A DNA stretch of 57,838 bases from assembly GCA_041690995.1 (NCBI GenBank), contig JBEPVM010000005.1, positions 1-57,838 on the forward strand, in the 5' to 3' direction. Below, one piece after another: positions 52,607-57,838 of the stretch (position 1 is its first letter; each line of letters starts with the position of its first letter). The notes beneath the pieces were generated by a model. The model saw nothing but the letters and a program-made list of their open reading frames with translations, did not search any database and was not told the origin of the DNA. This DNA comes from UBA4722 sp041690995 (lineage in GTDB: Bacteria > Pseudomonadota > Gammaproteobacteria > DSM-16500). The translations under genes and the position numbers were made by a program.

Positions 52607-53419
52607 TCAAGCCAAAAACTCGGCAATGACGGGTGCATGGTCTGAGGGGCGCTCTGAAGCACGTGGTAATGGATCAATATAACAACGTACGCAATCAGAA
52701 CTCATTGTTTTTGCAGAAAAAATATGATCAATGCGCAACCCTCTATTACGTTTAAAAGCATTCATCCGATAATCCCACCAGCTAAAGCTATTCGGAGGTT
52801 GGGTATGTAAGCGAAAACAATCCATGAGACCCAATCCTAGAAGTTTTTGAAGCGCCATACGCTCTTTATCACTGCACAGCACGCTGCCACGCCATGCAAG
52901 AGGATCATGCACATCTTGATCTTCAGGAGCAATATTAAAATCACCGACTATGATCAATTTGGGATAGTGTTTTATTTCTTGTTCAACCCACGCATATAAT
53001 TTTTGTAGCCAAGCTAATTTATACTGATATTTTGCAGATTCAACACTTTCACCATTCGGAACATAGAGATTCAAAATACGTAAATCATCATTCCATGTTA
53101 TCCCTAGTACGCGTCGCTGAGGGTCTTCTAAATTGGGAATATCTGTAACAATATCTATTATCTCTGAGGCTGTTTCACGCACTAAAGTAGCAACGCCATT
53201 ATAAGTGCGCTGCCCATTATAAATAACTTGGTAACCTGCCTGATTGATTTCTGTGGCAGGAAAATTCGCATCGGGTAATTTTGTTTCTTGCAATGCTAAT
53301 ACATCAGGTGTAACACGCTTTAACCACTCTAATACCTGTGGCAAACGTACTTTTAAAGAATTGACATTCCACGTTGCAATTTTAAAAATACACGCTAATT
53401 CATCTGACAATTGCCGCAC
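52607..53419 (-). CDS. xthA: Exodeoxyribonuclease III
   Basis: A 270-aa AP endonuclease/3'-5' exonuclease of base-excision repair. Family motifs: FKIATWNVNSLKVRLPQVLE, LALQETKLPD with the metal Glu, VGDFNIAPEDQDVHDP, WWDYRMNAFKRNRGLRIDH, and SDHAPVIAE at the end with the catalytic His. No ATG is found before FKIATWN; candidates are GTG at 53419 and TTG at 53410 (GGAG ten bases upstream), both inside the last codons of fur, so the genes are translationally coupled. The true start could be a few codons downstream. Confidence 0.9.
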   Translation of the reverse strand: MRQLSDELACIFKIATWNVNSLKVRLPQVLEWLKRVTPDVLALQETKLPDANFPATEINQAGYQVIYNGQRTYNGVATLVRETASEIIDIVTDIPNLEDPQRRVLGITWNDDLRILNLYVPNGESVESAKYQYKLAWLQKLYAWVEQEIKHYPKLIIVGDFNIAPEDQDVHDPLAWRGSVLCSDKERMALQKLLGLGLMDCFRLHTQPPNSFSWWDYRMNAFKRNRGLRIDHIFSAKTMSSDCVRCYIDPLPRASERPSDHAPVIAEFLA

Positions 53420-53823
53420 ACTCCATAAATATTTAAGTGATGATACGTAATACTATACCCTGCTTTCTCTGCCACTTGCTGTTGCCGTCTTTCAATTTCG
53501 TTATCTATAAATTCTTCAACATGGCTGCATTTCACACAAATCAAATGATCATGATGCGCGCCCGAATCCAATTCAAAGACAGAATGACCTTCGGTAAAGT
53601 TATGGCGAATGACGAGATTTGCTTCTTCAAATTGTGTTAAAACCCGATACACGGTTGCAAGACCTATATCTTCGCCAGCCTCTGTCAGAATTCGGTAAAT
53701 TTCTTCCGCGCTCAAATGGCGATCAGGTGCATTTTCTAATAGTTGCAAAATTTTAATTCGTGGCAAGGTTATTTTAAGCCCTGCTTTTGTTAAATCAGCA
53801 TTATTCAACGTGGCCTCCCCCAC
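53395..53823 (-). CDS. fur: Ferric uptake regulator Fur
   Basis: A 142-aa iron-dependent repressor. The winged-helix domain (RIKILQLLE, RHLSAEEIYRILTEAGEDIG, LATVYRVLTQFEEANLV) spans 20-75. Metal sites: GAHHDHLICVKCSHVEEF with H90, H91, H93 and the C96/C99 pair; a second CxxC is at about 137-140 (CGNC). Complete sequence. It lies between cvpA and xthA in a minus-strand cluster; the start of xthA overlaps its 3' end. Confidence 0.94.
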   Translation of the reverse strand: MGEATLNNADLTKAGLKITLPRIKILQLLENAPDRHLSAEEIYRILTEAGEDIGLATVYRVLTQFEEANLVIRHNFTEGHSVFELDSGAHHDHLICVKCSHVEEFIDNEIERRQQQVAEKAGYSITYHHLNIYGVCGNCQMN

Positions 53824-53834
53824 CTCGGAAATAT

Positions 53835-54449
53835 TTATCTTGCCCCTGGAACACCCATTTTGCCTATATTTTCCAGTGTTTCTCCTACTTCGATTTTTAA
53901 TGTCTGAAGCCCTGGCTGAATAATATTACCCAACCAAATAACAGAAGGTTGAAACCCCTGTACAAATTGCGATTGACTCCAACTAACCGCTTGCGCGGCA
54001 GATGTCATCTGTACCAAGAACATAATAATTAAGATCACCATATAACCGCGCATAAATCCAAATAACCCACCCAACCCAAGATTGATCAAGCCAATGCCGG
54101 GTACACTCGTGACACTTGCCATGATGGAATTAATGACAGATCCTATGATCAATGTACCTACAAATAAAACAACGAAACTGACTCCCACCATCATGGTAGG
54201 AACAGCCCCGCTTGCATCAACGCCTATTTTACTTGCAGCAGCAGAGACTGTGGAAGCAACAACGCCAGAAGAACTTGAAAAAACAGCAGCCAGTTTTGTT
54301 GAAAACGCACAGGCTATAAAAAAGGCTGCGATCCAAGTCACTATTGAAATGACTTCTTTCAGTAATCCTCGGCGCATGCCAATAAGAATAGACATTAAAA
54401 AAATAGTTAAAAATGTATAATCCAACCAATTAAAATTGTCCAATGACAT
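53835..54449 (-). CDS. cvpA: CvpA family membrane protein
   Basis: A 204-aa CvpA-type protein with four predicted helices: NWLDYTFLTIFLMSILIGMRR with the family G-x-x-x-G-x-x-x-E pattern (GMRRGLLKEV), then WIAAFFIACAFS, VGVSFVVLFVGTLIIGSVI, and LGGLFGFMRGYMVILIIMF. The family is linked to colicin V production, biofilm and stress resistance, and often stands before purF, which is not here; it sits between ftsZ and fur. Gap to ftsZ is 16 bases. Confidence 0.85.
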   Translation of the reverse strand: MSLDNFNWLDYTFLTIFLMSILIGMRRGLLKEVISIVTWIAAFFIACAFSTKLAAVFSSSSGVVASTVSAAASKIGVDASGAVPTMMVGVSFVVLFVGTLIIGSVINSIMASVTSVPGIGLINLGLGGLFGFMRGYMVILIIMFLVQMTSAAQAVSWSQSQFVQGFQPSVIWLGNIIQPGLQTLKIEVGETLENIGKMGVPGAR

Positions 54450-54465
54450 TTTCTTCTCTCCTTTT

Positions 54466-55674
54466 TTAATCTACCAATTCTTCTTTACGCCGTAAAAATG
54501 CAGGAATATCTAAATAATCCAGATCCCGAGTCACTGGAGAAACAGGCTTTGTCTGTGTTTGTTGTTGGGTTTGCACAGAAGTCGAACGCGGTACGTAAGA
54601 CATGCCACTTTGTGCGATATTCGCGTGTTTACGCACGACAGCAGGTTTTTCTAAATGCTGATAATCAATCGAACCATCTGCCTTTGTCATATCACCTGCA
54701 CGTGCTGTGCCTATTTGCTTACGACCAAGCCCTGTAACGATTACGGTGACACGAACTTCATCCCGAAGTTCAGGATCAATCACTGTACCGACTATAATGG
54801 TAGCGCCTTCCGCAGTAATATTTTTGACGGTATCGCCTACTTCTTCAAATTCACCAATAGACATATCCATGCCAGCAGTGATATTCACCAGGACACCATG
54901 CGCGCCTGACATATCAACATCTTCTAACAATGGACTATAAATCGCAGCCTCCGCAGCTAAACGAGCGCGGTTTTCACCTGATGCCATACCTGTACCGATC
55001 ATTGCCATGCCCATTTCAGACATCACTGTACACACATCCTTAAAATCAACATTAATTAACCCAGGACGTGTAATAAGATCAGCAATACCTTGCACTGCGC
55101 CGCGCAATACATCATTTGCTGCTTTAAATGCATTCACTAAAGTGACATTCTTACCTAACACAGAAAGCAATTTATTGTTAGGAATAGTAATTAAAGAATC
55201 GACATGTTGAATTAAATTTGCAATACCCGCTTCAGCCACTTGCATTCTGGCACGCCCTTCAAAGGTAAATGGCTTTGTAATCACTGCAACTGTGAGTATC
55301 CCTAATTCTTTAGCCACTTCTGCAAAGACAGGTGCTGCGCCCGTGCCCGTTCCGCCCCCCATCCCCGCCGTGATGAAAACCATATCCGCGCCCATGAGTA
55401 CTTCTTTAATTCGCTCGCGATCTTCTTCAGCAGCGCGTCTACCAATTTCTGGGTTTGCACCTGCGCCTAAACCACGGGTAATAGACTCACCCAATCGAAT
55501 GAGTATATCTGCTGGTGAGTCTTTTTGTACCTGCTCATCTGTGTTCGCATCAATAAATTGTACCCCTTGAATAGAGGGGTTCATCATACACCGAATGGCA
55601 TTGCCACCACCGCCACCAATACCTACTACTTTAATAACAGCATTACCTGGACTTGGATCTGCTAACTTAAACAT
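54466..55674 (-). CDS. ftsZ: Cell division protein FtsZ
   Basis: The tubulin-like GTPase of the division ring. The 402-aa protein has GIGGGGGNAIRCM at 18-30, IDANTDEQVQ, the tubulin signature GGGTGTGAAPV at 106-116 and a C-terminal peptide DIPAFLRRKEE near 388-398, the binding site for FtsA and ZipA-type partners. Length and linker are normal. In most Gammaproteobacteria lpxC follows ftsZ; here cvpA does. A MITE fragment lies in the ftsA-ftsZ gap. Confidence 0.97.
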   Translation of the reverse strand: MFKLADPSPGNAVIKVVGIGGGGGNAIRCMMNPSIQGVQFIDANTDEQVQKDSPADILIRLGESITRGLGAGANPEIGRRAAEEDRERIKEVLMGADMVFITAGMGGGTGTGAAPVFAEVAKELGILTVAVITKPFTFEGRARMQVAEAGIANLIQHVDSLITIPNNKLLSVLGKNVTLVNAFKAANDVLRGAVQGIADLITRPGLINVDFKDVCTVMSEMGMAMIGTGMASGENRARLAAEAAIYSPLLEDVDMSGAHGVLVNITAGMDMSIGEFEEVGDTVKNITAEGATIIVGTVIDPELRDEVRVTVIVTGLGRKQIGTARAGDMTKADGSIDYQHLEKPAVVRKHANIAQSGMSYVPRSTSVQTQQQTQTKPVSPVTRDLDYLDIPAFLRRKEELVD

Positions 55675-55709
55675 AAAATATTCTCCTCTAAAATAACCAT
55701 CATTTAATC

Positions 55710-55744
55710 GTGCGCGGGAATGGCACAGTTAAATGAACATTCTC
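55710..55744. mobile_element. MITE fragment, copy 5, between ftsA and ftsZ
   Basis: GCGCGGGAATGGCACAGTTAAATGAACATTCTC is a single right arm of the repeat (given here in pieces: GCGCGGGAATGGCACAG and TTAAATGAACATTCTC). The FtsA stop codon TGA (complement of 55743-55745) lies at the end of this arm. It is the only part of the element here. Confidence 0.75.
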
Positions 55745-56975
55745 AAAAACTCCCCTGAAACCAATTTTTCATTCTGCTCCATATACTTCCCGTCTCCATC
55801 TGTGAGCCGTTATCCTGACCATCACGCTGCTGCTGTATGCCATAAAGCAATAACCCTACGCTTGTTGCATAAACAGGATTGTGCATGACATCCGTTAATC
55901 CTGTCACACTTTGAGGCCCGCCTACGCGAACAGGCATTTTAAAGACACGTTCACCTAATTCTGAAGCACCTTGTACTTTAGCACCACCGCCTGTTAATAC
56001 TATTCCAGCCGCTAATATATCTTGTAACCCACTACAACGAATTTCAGCCAATACCAATGTAAATAATTCTTCATAACGTGCTTCAATAATTTCAGCCAGC
56101 CCTCGTTGAGAAATATGCCGTCCATTACGGTCACCTGGCGCAGAAACATCCACCATCAAGTCAATATCTGCAAGATCCTGCAAGGCACACGCATACTTTA
56201 ACTTAATCTCTTCTGCATTACGCGTAGAGGTACGTAAGGCAATCGCCATATCACTCGTTACTTGATCACCCGCAATAGGGATAACAGCCGTATGACGAAT
56301 AGAACCATTTGTAAATATGGCAATATCTGTAGTGCCACCCCCAATATCTATAATACATACACCCAATTCTTTTTCATCTTCCGTCAAAATAGACTGACTC
56401 GATGCGAATTGTTCCACCACAATATCACTGACTACTAACCCACAACGTTTTAAGCATTTAACAATATTTTGTGCCGCACTCACTGCACCTGTCACAATAT
56501 GTACTTTTGCCTCTAAACGCACACCTGACATGCCAATCGGGTCACGAATAGAATCTTGATTATCAATAATAAATTCTTGGGGCAAAATATGCAGAATTTT
56601 TTGATCCGCAGGAATGGCAACGGCTTTAGCTGCATCAATCACGCGATCTATATCAAGTTGTGTGACTTCAGAATCACGAATTGCAACAATGCCATGTGAA
56701 TTGATACTGCGAATATGACTACCCGCGATACCCGTATAAGCCGAATAAATTTGGCAACCTGCCATTTTTTCCGCTTGCTCAACCGAACTTTGAATAGACT
56801 TCACCGTGGCTTCAATATTAACCACAACGCCCTTTTTTAAACCTTCTGAAGGATGAGAGCCTAATCCAATAATATTTAAGCCACCTTCTTTTAAATTTTC
56901 ACATACAATAGTCACCACTTTGGATGTGCCTATATCAATTCCTACCATCAAATCTTTATTCGGCTTTTTTGCCAT
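55743..56975 (-). CDS. ftsA: Cell division protein FtsA
   Basis: An actin-like ATPase that tethers FtsZ to the membrane. The 410-aa protein has the actin phosphate-binding motifs (LMVGIDIGTSKVVTIV near 10, GVCIIDIGGGTTDIAIF, and GIVLTGGGAKVQG) and the unique 1C domain. It ends in the amphipathic membrane-targeting helix IWSRMKNWFQGSF, and its stop codon is at the edge of the MITE fragment. ftsQ is upstream by 34 bases and ftsZ downstream by 69 bases. Confidence 0.96.
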   Translation of the reverse strand: MAKKPNKDLMVGIDIGTSKVVTIVCENLKEGGLNIIGLGSHPSEGLKKGVVVNIEATVKSIQSSVEQAEKMAGCQIYSAYTGIAGSHIRSINSHGIVAIRDSEVTQLDIDRVIDAAKAVAIPADQKILHILPQEFIIDNQDSIRDPIGMSGVRLEAKVHIVTGAVSAAQNIVKCLKRCGLVVSDIVVEQFASSQSILTEDEKELGVCIIDIGGGTTDIAIFTNGSIRHTAVIPIAGDQVTSDMAIALRTSTRNAEEIKLKYACALQDLADIDLMVDVSAPGDRNGRHISQRGLAEIIEARYEELFTLVLAEIRCSGLQDILAAGIVLTGGGAKVQGASELGERVFKMPVRVGGPQSVTGLTDVMHNPVYATSVGLLLYGIQQQRDGQDNGSQMETGSIWSRMKNWFQGSF

Positions 56976-57008
56976 AATCTATTCTCGCTTATCCTATTTA
57001 TATGACGG

Positions 57009-57752
57009 TTATTTTTTCCAGTGTACCGCCAACCCATTGACATAACGCAGATCAATATAATCCACGTCCTGTTCCCGATCTTGAACGATTTTAGAATACA
57101 CTTTCACAAAATCAGCCACACGAGTCAAGACATCTTTGTGTCCTACTCGCAATTTTATACCATTATTAAGCGTTAGCCGCCAAACTTGGCCTGCGGTTAA
57201 CTCAACACGTGTTATTTTAATTCCTAAAGGCATTAAAACAGTATTCATTTTTTCGTAATAATGCACCAATTGCAACTGTTCGCCTTCAGGCGCAATAAAA
57301 TCTGGGAGATCGGGTGGATAGGTTTCTTTTGGAGGACTAAATATCTGGCCTGACGCGCTTAACAATTTTGTTTCATTCCATCGCGCCAAGGGGTTTTTTT
57401 CTGTGACTTGAACAACAATTTGATTAGGCCAAATACGTCGGACAGAGACATCCGCCACCCAAGGAAATTGCAGTATGCTTTCTTTAATGTGTGCAACATT
57501 CGCTGCAAAAAACCCTCGATTCACCAAAGGTGTCATCAAATGCTGTATCTCTTGATGAGTGACATGCTGGATGCCTGCGACTTTCACTTCTTTGATCGGG
57601 AAATAGTTGACTAGTTTAAATTGATGAATAGCCACACTGATAAAATAAACTAACACCAAGAAAAAAATACAAAAACAAATACAATGAATTTTTATATTGG
57701 CCCAAGAGAACTTAAACTCTTTATGACGTTTCCCTACTTGTCTATTAATCAT
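57009..57752 (-). CDS. ftsQ: Cell division protein FtsQ
   Basis: A bitopic inner-membrane protein of the divisome that binds FtsB and FtsL. The 247-aa sequence has a short basic cytosolic start, a membrane helix (about 25-47, HCICFCIFFLVLVYFISVAI), then the POTRA domain (YFPIKEVKVAGIQHVTHQEI) and beta domain (WVADVSVRRIWPNQIVVQVT, ending in YIDLRYVNGLAVHWKK). The ATG at 57752 has AGGA ten bases upstream; the longer frame to 57797 would begin near MITE copy 6. Immediately upstream of it is the MITE, so the gene before ftsQ (usually ddl) is outside the window. Confidence 0.93.
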   Translation of the reverse strand: MINRQVGKRHKEFKFSWANIKIHCICFCIFFLVLVYFISVAIHQFKLVNYFPIKEVKVAGIQHVTHQEIQHLMTPLVNRGFFAANVAHIKESILQFPWVADVSVRRIWPNQIVVQVTEKNPLARWNETKLLSASGQIFSPPKETYPPDLPDFIAPEGEQLQLVHYYEKMNTVLMPLGIKITRVELTAGQVWRLTLNNGIKLRVGHKDVLTRVADFVKVYSKIVQDREQDVDYIDLRYVNGLAVHWKK

Positions 57753-57783
57753 TTCATTATCATCCTGTATTTTAGAGAGCCTT

Positions 57784-57838
57784 CGAAAGCTTGTCATTCC
57801 CGCGAAGGCAGGGACCCATTCTACCCTTTAGCTAAACT
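57784..57838. mobile_element. MITE-like element, copy 6 (truncated by window end)
   Basis: CGAAAGCTTGTCATTCCCGCGAAGGC is the left arm; the element then runs into TTTAGCTAAACT, the central part, where the window stops. The arm includes the AAGCTTGTCATTCC variant, as in copies 3 and 4. The window start is inside the same repeat, reading GTAGCTAAACTGAC. Confidence 0.8.

Noticed and set aside
57753..57797. Longer FtsQ N-terminus reaching MITE copy 6
   Set aside because: The extra residues are not family-like; ATG 57752 has AGGA at good distance.

Overview
The window looks like a chromosomal contig from an intracellular or host-associated gammaproteobacterium, most likely of the order Legionellales (Coxiella/Legionella relatives). 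This is inferred from gammaproteobacterial core gene blocks (mutS-pncC-recA-recX-alaS-lysC-csrA-tRNA; ftsQ-ftsA-ftsZ; bamD/rluD/pgeF; scpA-scpB-rluB), an AT-rich composition by eye, no visible LexA box at recA, ankyrin-type and other large unrecognised proteins of the kind Legionellales use as effectors, and many short palindromic repeats. No IS transposase, CRISPR array, prophage or rRNA is visible. Both ends of the window lie inside copies of the same interspersed repeat, so it may be a whole contig that broke at repeats.

Layout. 1-3990: a minus-strand cluster (small secreted protein, zapE, EamA transporter, arginase-family enzyme, DUF924 protein). 4075-6157: hemF and two exported proteins. 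6229-9922: recO-gltX-[MITE]-cysS on the minus strand. 10008-12513: a secreted Cys-rich protein, a dinJ/yafQ toxin-antitoxin pair and a highly charged coiled-coil protein. 12556-15825: Sua5/TsaC divergent from scpA-scpB-rluB. 15844-19367: a gene remnant, a 175-bp near-perfect palindrome, an outer-membrane barrel and an ankyrin protein. 19504-31600: mutS, pncC, an accessory insert (ATPase with upstream 32-bp repeats; a VapBC-type module), recA, recX, alaS, lysC, csrA and three tRNAs. 31643-38814: AbrB-like protein, SRPBCC protein, nagZ, acnA, a small CcmI-like membrane protein, bamD and rluD. 38791-42081: two paralogous effector-like proteins inserted between rluD and pgeF. 42183-50493: pgeF, a DegQ-like protease, a 1211-aa unrecognised membrane-associated protein, a frameshifted GDSL lipase and an MFS transporter. 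50737-57752: malic enzyme, rpmE, xthA, fur, cvpA, ftsZ, ftsA, ftsQ.

The core genes serve tRNA charging and modification, DNA repair and recombination, chromosome condensation (ScpAB), division (FtsQAZ), outer-membrane assembly (BamD), cell-wall recycling (NagZ, PgeF), haem synthesis (HemF) and central carbon metabolism (AcnA, malic enzyme). Accessory genes sit as small inserts between pairs that are neighbours in other gammaproteobacteria (pncC|recA, rluD|pgeF).

The strongest candidates for something undescribed are: (1) a family of large proteins sharing a C-terminal hydrophobic hairpin module with a V-x-P motif, at 17256, 38791 and 40534; (2) a palindromic repeat (16003, 52010, fragment near 24092) whose core keeps the same open reading frame between copies; (3) a start-codon-proximal array of 32-bp repeats in front of a DUF4143 ATPase; (4) a MITE family placed at operon junctions, including ftsA-ftsZ. 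All statements about other genomes come from memory; no search was run.
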